Below, one piece after another: positions 1-7,921 of a stretch of DNA of 64,000 bases. The position numbers and the translations under genes are program-made. Source of the DNA: Candidatus Brevundimonas phytovorans (GTDB lineage Bacteria > Pseudomonadota > Alphaproteobacteria > Caulobacterales > Caulobacteraceae); assembly GCA_029203145.1 (NCBI GenBank), contig CP119309.1, forward strand, positions 2,939,001-3,003,000. The letters run 5' to 3'. The notes below the pieces were generated by a model that saw nothing but the letters and a program-made list of their open reading frames with translations, did no database searches and was not told the origin of the DNA. Position 1 is the first letter of the stretch; every line of letters begins with the position of its first letter.

Positions 1-2
1 TG

Positions 3-332
3 TCGCTGATCGCCACCGGCGGGATGCTGGACGGGCAGACCCTGCTGTCGGCGGACACCCTGGCCCAGGCGACGCGTGAGCGCATTCGCGGCCTCGACAA
101 GGTCGTGCCCTATCAGATGAACTGGGCGGCGGGCTTCATGCGCAACGAGGGCCTGGACGTCTTCGGTCCCAATCCGCAGACGGTGGGCCATTGCGGCTGG
201 GGCGGGTCGATGGCCCTGGCCGATCCGGAGGCGCGGGTCTCGGCGGCCTATGTCATGACGCGCCAGTCGCCGCATCTGATTGGTGATCCGCGCGCCCTGC
301 GGCTGGTCGAGGCCCTCTACGCCGCGCTGTAG
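3..332 (+). CDS. Serine hydrolase, beta-lactamase/penicillin-binding-protein family, C-terminal fragment
   Basis: Only the last 109 residues are in the window; the reading frame is open to the left edge, so the start is missing. The fragment carries a HCGWGGS segment near residue 58 of the visible part, followed by a strand ending YVMTRQ. This matches the third active-site box (K/H-x-G) and closing strand of class C beta-lactamase-like hydrolases. That family includes carboxylesterases, DD-peptidases and beta-lactamases, and the serine and tyrosine motifs that would separate them lie outside the window. The protein is probably periplasmic or membrane-associated by family habit, which cannot be checked here. 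It converges on the NTF2-like gene across a repeat-filled gap. Confidence 0.7.
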   Translation, partial: SLIATGGMLDGQTLLSADTLAQATRERIRGLDKVVPYQMNWAAGFMRNEGLDVFGPNPQTVGHCGWGGSMALADPEARVSAAYVMTRQSPHLIGDPRALRLVEALYAAL

Positions 333-411
333 GGGGCGGCGCATTGCACGGTGCGCAGAAAAAAACAGTGCAATGGGTGCAATGGGCAGAGCCTGATGCT
401 GGCTTCTCCTG

Positions 412-529
412 CCGTCATTCCGGGGCGCGAAGCGAACCCGGAAGCCAGGCGTCGAGACAGTTCGCGACCCGGCGATTGGGGCGGAGGTCTGGGCCCCGGA
501 TCGTCCCTGCGGGCCGTCCGGGGTGACGG
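412..529. repeat. Imperfect inverted repeat, CCGTCATTCCGG / GGGTGACGG type
   Basis: The left end reads CCGTCATTCCGGGGCGCGAA and the right end reads GTCCGGGGTGACGG, giving inverted outer arms with a GC-rich interior. It lies in the 464-base gap between two convergent genes (333-796). I find no credible gene in that gap: the open frames there are made of repeat sequence. The element resembles the CGTCATCC...GGATGACG repeats at 20719, 41687 and 46572. Confidence 0.6.
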
Positions 530-573
530 AAGGGGGAGCTGCGGAGGCGGCTTACGCCGACGGAAGGGCCTGA

Positions 574-647
574 ACCCTCACCCTTTCGCCTGGCGGATCG
601 CCTGCGGCTCTCCGAGGCTCAAGCCCTCTCCCAGCGGGAGAGGGAGG
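574..647. repeat. Intergenic repeat, CCCTCACCC...CCCTCTCCC-GCGGGAGAGGG type
   Basis: A single repeat unit has a CCCTCACCC head and a tail hairpin CCCTCTCCC-AGC-GGGAGAGGG. It is a relative of the CCTCATCC/CCTTCTCCC units at 12131 and 38991. It sits in the same convergent gap as the repeat at 412. The tail hairpin could act as a weak terminator for either neighbour, but it lacks a T-tract. Confidence 0.55.
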
Positions 648-796
648 CTTGATGTCGAACGGACGGTGAGAAAGATCAGAGGGCGACTATGACGTCGTTC
701 CTGACCTGGGCGGGCATCCATCATCGCGACGCGGCCAATCGCAACGAAATACTGGCGTCAGCGCCTCACGCCATGCGCAAGGTCCATGCGACAGTC

Positions 797-1339
797 TCAG
801 GCGTCGGGGCCCCAGGCGAGCTGGTCGTGGACGATGCGCCAGCCGTCTTCGGTGCGACGCAGGACGCGGGTGAAGAGGCCGCGCGCGGTCTTGCCGTCGC
901 GGCGCAGGACGACCCGGCCCGAGACCACCGTGGTGTTGACGTCGAACTGCAGGGTCTCGAACCATTCATAGGTCATCAGGCCGAGGCCGCCGGGCTGTGC
1001 GGCGCGGGCGGTCAGCGCGGCGCGGACGGCGTCCGGTCCCTTCAACGGCGTGTCGCCGAGGAAGACCAGCAGGGGCTCGTCGGCGACATAGGTGGCCATG
1101 ACCGCGTCCACGTCGCCCGACGACCAGGCCTCGGCGGCGGCGTCGAGGGTGTTGCTGACGGCGTCGAAGGTCTCGGCCGTGGTCGGCACGACGACCGGCG
1201 GGGTCGCAGCGACGGGCGCCTCCGTCCGCGCGGTGCGGATGACTTCATCGCCGCCCACGCTCTGGGCGCAGGCGGACGAGCCGGTCGCCAGGGCGACGGA
1301 GATGGCGAGGGCGACGAGAGAGCGGGCGCGGATCATCAT
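797..1339 (-). CDS. Secreted NTF2-like (SnoaL/DUF4440-type) protein
   Basis: This 180-residue protein has an N-terminal signal sequence (hydrophobic stretch LVALAISVALATG followed by SSACAQS). A lipoprotein cysteine is possible, but the residue three before it is Ser instead of the usual Leu. Residues about 55-178 read as a small cone-shaped NTF2 domain: a helix with AAEAWSSGDVDAVMATYV, then GPDAVRAAL, then strands ending DGWRIVHDQLAW. This pattern is typical of SnoaL/DUF4440 proteins. The family binds or isomerises small molecules, but no catalytic set is recognisable, so no reaction is proposed. Start codons ATG ATG follow AGAAGGG closely. It lies just downstream of rarD on the same strand. 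Confidence 0.7.
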   Translation of the reverse strand: MMIRARSLVALAISVALATGSSACAQSVGGDEVIRTARTEAPVAATPPVVVPTTAETFDAVSNTLDAAAEAWSSGDVDAVMATYVADEPLLVFLGDTPLKGPDAVRAALTARAAQPGGLGLMTYEWFETLQFDVNTTVVSGRVVLRRDGKTARGLFTRVLRRTEDGWRIVHDQLAWGPDA

Positions 1340-1367
1340 CCCTTCTAGGCTGGAACGGCGCCGAACC

Positions 1368-2378
1368 TCAACGCAGGTTCTGGCGAGGCGCTTCGTCGTC
1401 CATGGCGGCCATCCGGTCCTCGGCGGGATCGTCGAGCAGGCCGGGCTCCGGCGCGACGATGGTCTCGGCGGTGCGGCTGGCGCGGCGCACCTTGAGCACG
1501 GCCCCGACGGCGAAGACGCCCGCGCCCAGCCAGATGAAGGCGAAGGAGGCGATGCGCAGGGCCCCGAGCGCCTCGCCCTGGATCATGCCGATGAAGAAGA
1601 CGATGGTCGGGGCCAGGAATTGCAGGAAGCCCATGCTGGACAGGGGCATGCGCCGAGCCGCCCAGGCGAAGAGGGCGAGCGGGATGACCGTGGCCGGACC
1701 GGCGAACAGCAGCCACAGGGTCGCGGCGGGCGAGGCGGTGAAATGGCCCTGTCCGGTCGTCTCGATGAAGATGACCCAGGCCAGACCCGGCGCGGCCAGC
1801 AGCAGGCATTCCATGAAGAGGCCCGTCTGGGCGTCGACCGAGACCCGCTTTCGGATGATGCCGTAGCCGGCGAAGCTGAAGGCCAGCAGCAGGGACACCC
1901 AGGGGGCGTGGCCGAGGGCCACGGCCTGAAGCACCACGCCCACGGCGGCCAGGACGATGGCGGCGGCGCCGAAGCGGTCGATCCGTTCCCGGAACAGCCA
2001 GGCCCCGGCGGCCATGTTGAGCAGGGGGTTGAGGTAATAGCCGAGCGAGGCGTCCAGGGTCCGGCCGTTGTTCACGGCGATGACATAGGTGGTCCAGTTG
2101 GTGGCGATCAGCACCGCCGACAGGGCCAGCCAGCCCAGCACTTTCGGCTGGTGGAAGACAGCGACGACCTGGCGCCACTGACGCGCGATCAGCACCAGCA
2201 GCAGCGACCACAGCACGCCCCAGACCGCGCGGTGGCCCATGATCTCCCAGGCGTCGGCGCCCTGATGCGCCATCTGCTGAAAGACCAGGGGGATGAAACC
2301 CCAGAGCAGATAGCAGAGCGTCCCGGCCGCCAGGGCGGTGCGGGCTTCGGACGAGTTCGGGGAGGGGGACGCGGTCAC
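1368..2378 (-). CDS. rarD: EamA-family permease, RarD type
   Basis: A 336-residue integral membrane protein with about ten hydrophobic segments in two homologous halves. Signature segments are LCYLLWGFIPLVFQ at residues 18-31, TNWTTYVIAVNNGRTLDASLGYY in the middle (named for RarD) and FLQFLAPTIVFFIGM in the second half. RarD proteins belong to the drug/metabolite transporter superfamily; the substrate is not known, and the old name 'chloramphenicol-sensitive protein' is not a function. The start codon is GTG with AAGG upstream. The last 45 residues are an acidic cytoplasmic tail. It follows asd on the same strand, but a strong terminator separates them, so it probably has its own promoter. 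Confidence 0.85.
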   Translation of the reverse strand: MTASPSPNSSEARTALAAGTLCYLLWGFIPLVFQQMAHQGADAWEIMGHRAVWGVLWSLLLVLIARQWRQVVAVFHQPKVLGWLALSAVLIATNWTTYVIAVNNGRTLDASLGYYLNPLLNMAAGAWLFRERIDRFGAAAIVLAAVGVVLQAVALGHAPWVSLLLAFSFAGYGIIRKRVSVDAQTGLFMECLLLAAPGLAWVIFIETTGQGHFTASPAATLWLLFAGPATVIPLALFAWAARRMPLSSMGFLQFLAPTIVFFIGMIQGEALGALRIASFAFIWLGAGVFAVGAVLKVRRASRTAETIVAPEPGLLDDPAEDRMAAMDDEAPRQNLR

Positions 2379-2439
2379 TGGGCGGACCTTTCGGCCTCCG
2401 CCGCGCCAGAGACGCTGCGGAGGCTTGGAGAGGATAGAA

Positions 2440-2480
2440 GGGGCCTAGCGCCCCGCGACGCGCGCGGGGCGCTAGGCCCC
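2440..2480. terminator. 18-bp perfect hairpin downstream of asd
   Basis: The left arm 2440-2457 and right arm 2463-2480 are exact reverse complements (GGGGCCTAGCGCCCCGCG) around a 5-base loop. The hairpin lies seven bases past the asd stop on the minus strand. The minus-strand exit is not T-rich (CTTCTATCC), so it may stop transcription by stem strength or protect the 3' end. Confidence 0.75.
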
Positions 2481-2486
2481 CTTCAC

Positions 2487-3533
2487 TTAGACAGTCAGGC
2501 TGCGATAGCCGCTGGACGGGGTGATGACGCCGGTCTCGTCCAGAAGCTGGGCGATCTGGACGGCGTTCAGGGCCGCACCCTTGCGCAGGTTGTCGGACAC
2601 GACCCAGAAGCTGAGGCCGTTCTCGACGGTCGGGTCCTTGCGGATGCGGCTGACATAGACGGCGTGCTCGCCGGCGGCGTCGACGGGGGTGATGTAGCCG
2701 TCGTGCTCCAGCTTATCGATGACCAGGACGCCGGGCGCCTCGCGCAGGATTTCGCGGGCCTCGTCCGGCTCGATCGGGCGATCAAACTCGACCGTCACGG
2801 CCTCCGAATGGCCGACGAAGACCGGCACGCGGACGCAGGTCACGGTCAGCTTGATCGAAGGATCGATCATCTTGTGCGTCTCGTCCCACATCTTGGCTTC
2901 CTCGTCGGTGTAGCCGTCGTCGCGGAACGAGCCGATGTAGGGGATGACGTTGAAGGCGATCTGCTTGGGGAACTTCTTCGGCGTGGCGTCGCCCAGGCCG
3001 TAGATGGCCTTGGTCTGGTTCCACAGCTCGTCCATGCCTTCCTTGCCGGCGCCCGACACGGATTGATAGGTCGAGACCACCACGCGCTTGGCCTTGGCCG
3101 CGTCATGCAGGGGCTTGAGCGCCACGACCAGTTGGGCCGTCGAGCAGTTGGGGTTGGCGATGATGTTCTTCTTGCGCGCCAGCTTGACCGCGTCGGGGTT
3201 CACCTCCGGCACGATCAGCGGCACGTCGGGGTCCATGCGGAAGGCCGAGGAGTTGTCGATGACGATGGGACCGGCCTGGCCGATCTTTTCCGACCATTCC
3301 TTGGACACCTTGCCGCCGGCGCTCATCAGGACGAGGTCGACGGTCGAGAAGTCGAACTGCTCAAGATCTTCGCACTTCAGCGTCTTGTCGCCGAAGGAGA
3401 CCTCCACGCCCTTGGATTTTCGTGAGGCGATCGCGTGCATCTTGTCGACGGGGAAGTTCAGTTCCTCGATGATGTTCATCATTTCGCGACCGACATTGCC
3501 GGTGGCGCCAACGACGGCGACGCGATAGCCCAT
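2487..3533 (-). CDS. asd: Aspartate-semialdehyde dehydrogenase
   Basis: Asd catalyses NADPH-dependent reduction of aspartyl phosphate to aspartate semialdehyde, the branch point to lysine/diaminopimelate, threonine and methionine. The 348-residue product opens with the nucleotide-binding loop VVGATGNVG (residues 7-15). The catalytic cysteine is Cys130 in NPNCSTAQL, and the family segment VSTYQSVSGAGK follows. I chose the ATG at 3533 because MGYRVAVVGA is the normal beginning and AAGGAT lies at a good distance. A longer frame exists upstream but adds 21 unconserved residues. The gene is divergent from zapE. dapF, another step of the lysine pathway, lies at 26.3 kb. Confidence 0.96.
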   Translation of the reverse strand: MGYRVAVVGATGNVGREMMNIIEELNFPVDKMHAIASRKSKGVEVSFGDKTLKCEDLEQFDFSTVDLVLMSAGGKVSKEWSEKIGQAGPIVIDNSSAFRMDPDVPLIVPEVNPDAVKLARKKNIIANPNCSTAQLVVALKPLHDAAKAKRVVVSTYQSVSGAGKEGMDELWNQTKAIYGLGDATPKKFPKQIAFNVIPYIGSFRDDGYTDEEAKMWDETHKMIDPSIKLTVTCVRVPVFVGHSEAVTVEFDRPIEPDEAREILREAPGVLVIDKLEHDGYITPVDAAGEHAVYVSRIRKDPTVENGLSFWVVSDNLRKGAALNAVQIAQLLDETGVITPSSGYRSLTV

Positions 3534-3680
3534 GATTAGATAATCCTTGTAGGGGCGCTGGGGAGAAAAGCGGTTCTGCATTTGGGTCTTTCGCAAGCGC
3601 GAAGCAACCAGTTTTCACCAAAATCCTGCTGAGAGAGGGCATGAAGCGCCCTCGCCTTCCCTGATCCGCCCTGTGGGGCT

Positions 3681-4823
3681 ATGCCGCTGGCCATGACCTC
3701 CCGTATCCGCAACGCCTACGACATCCGTGTCGAAGAGGGCGTCATCGCCCCTGATCCGAAACAGCTGGAGCTGCTGGCCGCGCTGGAGCGGCTGGAGGCG
3801 GATCTGGCGAAGAAGGGCCTGTTCGGCCGCCCGCCCGAGGTGAAGGGCATCTACATCTGGGGCCCGCCGGGACGCGGCAAGTCCATGCTGATGGACCTCT
3901 TCTATTCAGCCACGCCCGAGCAGAAGAAGGTCCGCGCCCACTTCCACGCCTTCATGGCCCGCATCCACGACCTGGTGAAGCAGTGGCGCGAGGGCGACGC
4001 CCGCACCCGCAAGGCCGTGTTCGGAACCAGCAAGGGCGACGACCCGATCCCGCCGATCGCGGCCCTGATCGCCTCGGAAGCCCGGCTGCTGTGCTTTGAC
4101 GAACTTCAAGTCACCGACATCGCCGACGCCATGATCCTGGGCCGGTTGTTCGACGCCCTGTTCGAGAAGCGGGTGGTGCTGGCCATCACCTCGAACCGCG
4201 CGCCGGAAGACCTCTACAAGAACGGCATCAACCGCCAGCTTTTCCTGCCCTTCATCGACATCCTGCGCGAGCGTTGCGAGGTGGTGGAGACGGCGGGAGC
4301 GCGCGACTTCCGTCTGGACCGCATGGCCGGGGCCAAGGTCTGGTTCGCGCCGCTGGACGAGACGGCGCGTTCCGGCTTCGAGACCCTGTGGTCGGACCTC
4401 AAGGGCGGCGAGCCCGAGGAGCCGGCGGCCCTGCCGGTGCTGGGCCGTCAGGTCCGGGTCCAGCGCACGGTCGGCGGCATGGCGCGGGCCAGTTTCAGCG
4501 AGCTGTGCGGCGCGCCGCTGGGGCCGCAGGACTATCTGGCCGTCGCCCGGCGTTTCCACACCCTGTTCCTGTCGGACGTGCCGACCTTGAGCCCGGCCAA
4601 CCATCATGAGGCCCGGCGTCTGGTGACGCTGATCGACGCCCTCTACGAGGCCAAGACCCGGCTGGTGGTCCTGGCCGAGGCCGAACCCGAAGCCCTCTAC
4701 GCCGAGGGGGTCGGCGCCTTCGAGTTCGAACGGACGGTGTCGCGCCTGAACGAGATGCGCAGCGCGTCCTGGCTGGAACAGCGCGGCGATGACGACGAGG
4801 CGGAGGAGGCGGTTCACGCCTGA
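3681..4823 (+). CDS. zapE: AFG1/ZapE-family ATPase
   Basis: A 380-residue AAA-type ATPase. The Walker A motif is GPPGRGKSMLMD (about residues 60-71), Walker B is LLCFDELQVTDIADA (about residues 137-151), and AITSNRAPEDLYKNG follows, a strong marker of the AFG1/LACE1/ZapE family. In E. coli ZapE associates with FtsZ late in division; mitochondrial AFG1 helps in turnover of respiratory complexes. Length matches the family. The ATG at 3693 (MTSRIRNAYD) is an equally good start. The acidic tail (DDDEAEEAVHA) is poorly conserved. The gene stands alone, divergent from asd and convergent with mdh. Confidence 0.9.
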   Translation: MPLAMTSRIRNAYDIRVEEGVIAPDPKQLELLAALERLEADLAKKGLFGRPPEVKGIYIWGPPGRGKSMLMDLFYSATPEQKKVRAHFHAFMARIHDLVKQWREGDARTRKAVFGTSKGDDPIPPIAALIASEARLLCFDELQVTDIADAMILGRLFDALFEKRVVLAITSNRAPEDLYKNGINRQLFLPFIDILRERCEVVETAGARDFRLDRMAGAKVWFAPLDETARSGFETLWSDLKGGEPEEPAALPVLGRQVRVQRTVGGMARASFSELCGAPLGPQDYLAVARRFHTLFLSDVPTLSPANHHEARRLVTLIDALYEAKTRLVVLAEAEPEALYAEGVGAFEFERTVSRLNEMRSASWLEQRGDDDEAEEAVHA

Positions 4824-4845
4824 GGCGGCCCTCTTCCATCCCGCT

Positions 4846-4962
4846 CATCCCGGCGGACGCCGGGATCCAGTGCTTTGGCTACAAGCCCCAAGCCAGGATC
4901 AAGGCGCCCGTTTCCACCGATGCATCTGAGGCTCTTACTGGATCCCGGCGTCCGCCGGGATG
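4846..4962. repeat. Long inverted repeat with 26-bp perfect arms
   Basis: Arms 4846-4871 and 4937-4962 are exact reverse complements starting CATCCCGGCGGACGCCGGGA. Each arm is itself palindromic (CCCGGCG-GA-CGCCGGG). They are separated by 65 bases in the convergent gap between zapE and mdh. This looks like a dispersed intergenic repeat; it may also act as a bidirectional transcription barrier. Confidence 0.8.
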
Positions 4963-5036
4963 CGCGGGTTCAAAGGATGGCGCACGAAAAAGGGCCGCGC
5001 CTTTCGACGCGACCCCTTCGTATTTCGGACGCCTAA

Positions 5037-5076
5037 GCGCTCAAGCAGCGAGCCGCCGCGCGGCTCGCTGTAGCGC
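5037..5076 (+). repeat. CAAG-bulge hairpin element, copy 1
   Basis: The outer stem GCGCT/AGCGC encloses an unpaired CAAG on the 5' side and a single T on the 3' side. Inside is a 10-bp stem CAGCGAGCCG/CGGCTCGCTG with loop CCGCG. It lies two bases past the mdh stop (mdh is on the minus strand). Other copies are at 12302, 20683, 35545, 35593, 50876, 55209, 55262, 59731, 59779, 60441, 61094 and 61142. Confidence 0.75.
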
Positions 5077-5078
5077 CC

Positions 5079-6041
5079 TTAAGCCAAGGAAGGCTCAATG
5101 TCCTTGCAGGCCTGGATCAGGCCGTTCACCGATTCCACCGACTTGGCGAACATGGCCTTTTCGTCGTCGTTAGTGGTGAACTCGACGATCTTCTCGACGC
5201 CGGCGGCGCCGATCAGGGCCGGGACGCCGACGTAGAGGTCGGACAGGCCGTACTCGCCCGACAGCCAGACGGCGCAGGGCAGGACGCGCTTCTGGTCCAG
5301 CAGGTAGGACTTGGCCATGGCGATGGCGGATTCAGCCGGGGCGTAGAAGGCCGAGCCGGTCTTCAGCAGGGCCACGATCTCGCCGCCGCCCTTGCGGGTG
5401 CGCTCGACGATGGCGTCCAGGTCGGCCTGGCTCAGGAAGCCGGCGGCGACGGCGTCCGGCAGCGGCAGGCCGCCCACGGTCGAGTGGCGCACCATCGGCA
5501 CCATGTCGTCGCCGTGACCGCCCAGGGTCCAGGCGTGGATGTCCTGCACCGAGACGCCGGTCTTTTCAGCCAGGAAGTAGGCGAAGCGGGCCGAGTCGAG
5601 CACGCCGGCCATGCCGACGACCTTCTCCTTGGGCAGGCCCGAGAACTTCTGCAGGGCCCAGACCATGGCGTCGAGCGGGTTGGTGATGCAGATGACGAAG
5701 GCGTTGGGGGCGTGGGCCTTGATGCCCTCGCCGACGGCCTTCATCACTTTCAAATTGATGCCGATCAGGTCGTCGCGGCTCATGCCCGGCTTGCGCGGCA
5801 CGCCGGCGGTGACGATGCAGACGTCGGCGCCCGCGATGTCGGCGTAGTCGTTGGCGCCCTTCAGGGCCACGTCCTGACCGAAGACGGCCGAGGCCTCGGC
5901 GATGTCGAGGGCTTTGCCTTGCGGCGTGCCTTCGGCGATGTCGAACAGGATGACGTCGCCCAGCGCTTCGCGCGCGGCCACGTGGGCCAGGGTTCCGCCG
6001 ATCATTCCGGCGCCGATAAGGGCGATCTTCGCGCGAGCCAT
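5079..6041 (-). CDS. mdh: Malate dehydrogenase
   Basis: Mdh oxidises malate to oxaloacetate with NAD+ in the TCA cycle. The 320-residue product matches the LDH-like alphaproteobacterial type. It begins MARAKIALIGAGMIGG with the NAD-binding GxGxxG at residues 10-15. The aspartate that selects NAD+ is in VILFDIAEG, the substrate arginine is in GVPRKPGMSRDDL, and the catalytic histidine is in TLGGHGDDMV. The ATG at 6041 is preceded by GGAGAG. The open frame continues 132 codons upstream but that part has no family similarity. Unlike many relatives, it is not followed by sucCD here. Confidence 0.96.
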   Translation of the reverse strand: MARAKIALIGAGMIGGTLAHVAAREALGDVILFDIAEGTPQGKALDIAEASAVFGQDVALKGANDYADIAGADVCIVTAGVPRKPGMSRDDLIGINLKVMKAVGEGIKAHAPNAFVICITNPLDAMVWALQKFSGLPKEKVVGMAGVLDSARFAYFLAEKTGVSVQDIHAWTLGGHGDDMVPMVRHSTVGGLPLPDAVAAGFLSQADLDAIVERTRKGGGEIVALLKTGSAFYAPAESAIAMAKSYLLDQKRVLPCAVWLSGEYGLSDLYVGVPALIGAAGVEKIVEFTTNDDEKAMFAKSVESVNGLIQACKDIEPSLA

Positions 6042-6180
6042 AGAGGTCTCTCCAGTCGATGTTGCGTGTGCGAAACGGTACTCGATGGCGGGCGGTCTAG
6101 ACCCGCAGCGGAGCGGGAGCAAGCGTCGGGCGTTGCGCCATTCGTCGGCCCCTGCGAGGCTGACCTTGATCCAGAGGGGC

Positions 6181-6930
6181 ATGATGACCGCTGCGGAAGA
6201 CGATCGACAGTATGAGGCCCGTGTCCTCGGTGAGGCCGAGGTCTGGCGCGAACGCCAGCTGCGTCGGCCCGGCCTGTGGGACATGACCACGCGGGCGACC
6301 CAGGACCGGATCAACCGGATCATTCCTGAACGGGTGCACCAGATCGTGACCTCGGGCGTCGAGTTGACCACGCGGGGCATCATGACCGGCGCCGACTGGA
6401 CCACGGCCAGGCCCCTGCTGCACGGCAGCCTTCGCACGCGCGAAGAGCTGATCCAGACCCGCGTCGATTTCTACCGCACCACGGCCAGCGTCGAGGGCGG
6501 GGTGGCGGGGGCCGGCGGCTTCCTGCTGGCGGCGGCGGATTTTCCGGCCCTGCTGGCCATCAAGATCAAGCTGCTGGCCGAGATCGGCGCCCTTTATGGG
6601 CATTCGGGCAAGAGCCTGAGCGAGCGGCTGTTCCTGCTGCGCATCTTCCAGATGGCCTTTTCCAGCGCCCGGCATCGGCCCGAAGCCCTGGCCGCGCTGG
6701 AGGCGGCGGGCAAGGGTCTGCACCAGCCCGAACGCATCGAGGACTTCGACTGGCGCAAGTTCCAGCTGGAGTACCGCGACTACATCGACCTGGCCAAGCT
6801 GGCCCAGCTGATCCCGGTCATCGGCGCGCCGGTGGGGGCCGTGGTCAACTGGCGGCTGACGACGCGGCTGGCGACAACGGCGATGAACGCCTATCGCCTG
6901 CGCTGGTTCGAGGACGAGCATCTGACATGA
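6181..6930 (+). CDS. EcsC-family protein
   Basis: A 249-residue protein matching the EcsC family, named after a gene linked to the Bacillus EcsAB transporter; the biochemical role is unknown. Recognisable parts are the early helix RPGLWDMTTRATQDRINRI, the segment VEGGVAGAGGFLLAAADFPALL (glycine/alanine-rich, possibly membrane-inserting) and the closing IPVIGAPVGAVVNWRL, also hydrophobic. The ATG at 6181 follows AGAGGGGC; a second ATG directly follows it. The stop overlaps the HIT gene start (ATGA), so the two are probably translated together. It is divergent from mdh with 139 bases between the starts. Confidence 0.8.
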   Translation: MMTAAEDDRQYEARVLGEAEVWRERQLRRPGLWDMTTRATQDRINRIIPERVHQIVTSGVELTTRGIMTGADWTTARPLLHGSLRTREELIQTRVDFYRTTASVEGGVAGAGGFLLAAADFPALLAIKIKLLAEIGALYGHSGKSLSERLFLLRIFQMAFSSARHRPEALAALEAAGKGLHQPERIEDFDWRKFQLEYRDYIDLAKLAQLIPVIGAPVGAVVNWRLTTRLATTAMNAYRLRWFEDEHLT

Positions 6931-7343
6931 CTGAATTCAAAGCTGATCCCGCCTTCGAGGCCGGGTCCGTCTTCGCCGTCGACTGGCCCCTGTGTCAGGT
7001 GCGGCTGCAGGACGACGCCCGCTTTCCCTGGATGATCCTGCTGCCCCGCGTGGACGGCGCGGTCGAGCTGGATGACCTGACCGCAGAGCAGCGCGCCGCT
7101 CTGATGGAAGAGGTGGTGCGGGCCGGCGAACGGGTCCGCGCCCTGGGTCAGGCGGCGGGACGCCCCATCGACAAGCTGAACACGGCGGCCCTCGGCAATG
7201 TCACGCGCCAGCTGCACGTCCATGTGGTCGGGCGTCGCCGCGACGACGGCCTGTGGCCCGATCCGATCTGGGGTCGCCCCGGCGCCGTGCCTCTGTCGGC
7301 GGACGATAAAGCCGGCCTGTTGCGAGCGATTCGCGAGGCCTGA
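6927..7343 (+). CDS. HIT-family nucleotide hydrolase/transferase
   Basis: A 138-residue histidine-triad protein. The triad segment reads RQLHVHVVGRR: the central and last histidines of H-x-H-x-H are kept, and the first is glutamine. In HIT hydrolases the central histidine is the nucleophile, so activity is plausible. The strand FPWMILLPRVDG and the asparagine segment DKLNTAALGN also fit the fold. Substrates in this family are nucleotide phosphoramidates or dinucleoside polyphosphates; which one applies here is unknown. The start overlaps the EcsC stop by ATGA. A TTGACA promoter for sdh begins 41 bases past its stop. Confidence 0.88.
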   Translation: MTEFKADPAFEAGSVFAVDWPLCQVRLQDDARFPWMILLPRVDGAVELDDLTAEQRAALMEEVVRAGERVRALGQAAGRPIDKLNTAALGNVTRQLHVHVVGRRRDDGLWPDPIWGRPGAVPLSADDKAGLLRAIREA

Positions 7344-7384
7344 TCAGGAAATCGCGATCCGTGGCGCTTATCCGCCCCGGTTCG

Positions 7385-7413
7385 TTGACACCCGGCCTTT
7401 GCGGTCACTAAAG
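7385..7413 (+). promoter_or_regulatory. Candidate promoter of sdhCDAB
   Basis: TTGACA at 7385-7390 and CTAAAG at 7408-7413 are separated by 17 bases, a good housekeeping-sigma arrangement. The expected transcription start is about 45-50 bases before the sdhC ATG at 7469. The -10 is a weak match, so the call rests on the perfect -35 and its position. Confidence 0.5.
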
Positions 7414-7468
7414 CCTATCGCACTGCAACCGGACCTGTTTTTCCACAGGTTTTTTGAGAATCATTCGC

Positions 7469-7921
7469 ATGTCGAACCTTCCCCAGGGTGCGGGCGACCC
7501 GACTGGCCGCTACGTCCGCCATCCCAATGGCCATGTGGCGCCGATGTCGCCCTTCACCGACGTCTGGCGGTGGCACGTGACCATGACGGCCTCCATCCTG
7601 TTCCGCGTCACCATCGGCGCGGCCACCGTCGGCGCCGTCCTGCTGCTGGCCTGGGTCGCAGCGGTCGCCGCTGGCCCCGAGGCCTACGCCAAGGTTCTGG
7701 CCTGCTCGGCCTCGCCGTTCGGTCTGTTCATCTGGTTCGGCCTGTCGCTGGTCCTGTTCTCCTTCCTGCTGAATGGCGCCCGCCACCTGATCAACGACGC
7801 CGGCAAGGGCCTTGATCTGAAGTCCGCCACTCTGATGGCCAACATCGCCGTCTGGGGCCCCCTGGTCCTGACCGTGCTGTTCTGGGTCGTCCTGTTCGCC
7901 GCCGGAAAGGTTTCGCTGTGA
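7469..7921 (+). CDS. sdhC: Succinate dehydrogenase membrane anchor SdhC, lacking the haem-ligand histidine
   Basis: Membrane anchor of complex II, 150 residues with three transmembrane helices (about residues 42-68, 83-101 and 120-145). The quinone-site residues correspond to Ser42 and Arg46 in ASILFRVT (E. coli Ser27 and Arg31), and GARHLINDAG (residues 103-112) is the family signature. The E. coli haem ligand His84 lies four residues before the glycine of GxRH; here that position is Phe99 (TTC at 7763). E. coli His30, next to the haem propionates, is Phe45 here (TTC at 7601). SdhD shows the matching loss. ATG 7469 was preferred; a TTG five codons earlier is possible. The stop overlaps sdhD. 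Confidence 0.9.
   Translation: MSNLPQGAGDPTGRYVRHPNGHVAPMSPFTDVWRWHVTMTASILFRVTIGAATVGAVLLLAWVAAVAAGPEAYAKVLACSASPFGLFIWFGLSLVLFSFLLNGARHLINDAGKGLDLKSATLMANIAVWGPLVLTVLFWVVLFAAGKVSL

Noticed and set aside
351..692. 113-residue open frame in the first intergenic gap
   Set aside because: It runs through two dispersed repeats, with no ribosome-binding site or protein-like composition.
1092..3425. 777-residue open frame on the plus strand opposite rarD and asd
   Set aside because: It spans two unrelated genes and a terminator on the other strand, with no protein-like features.
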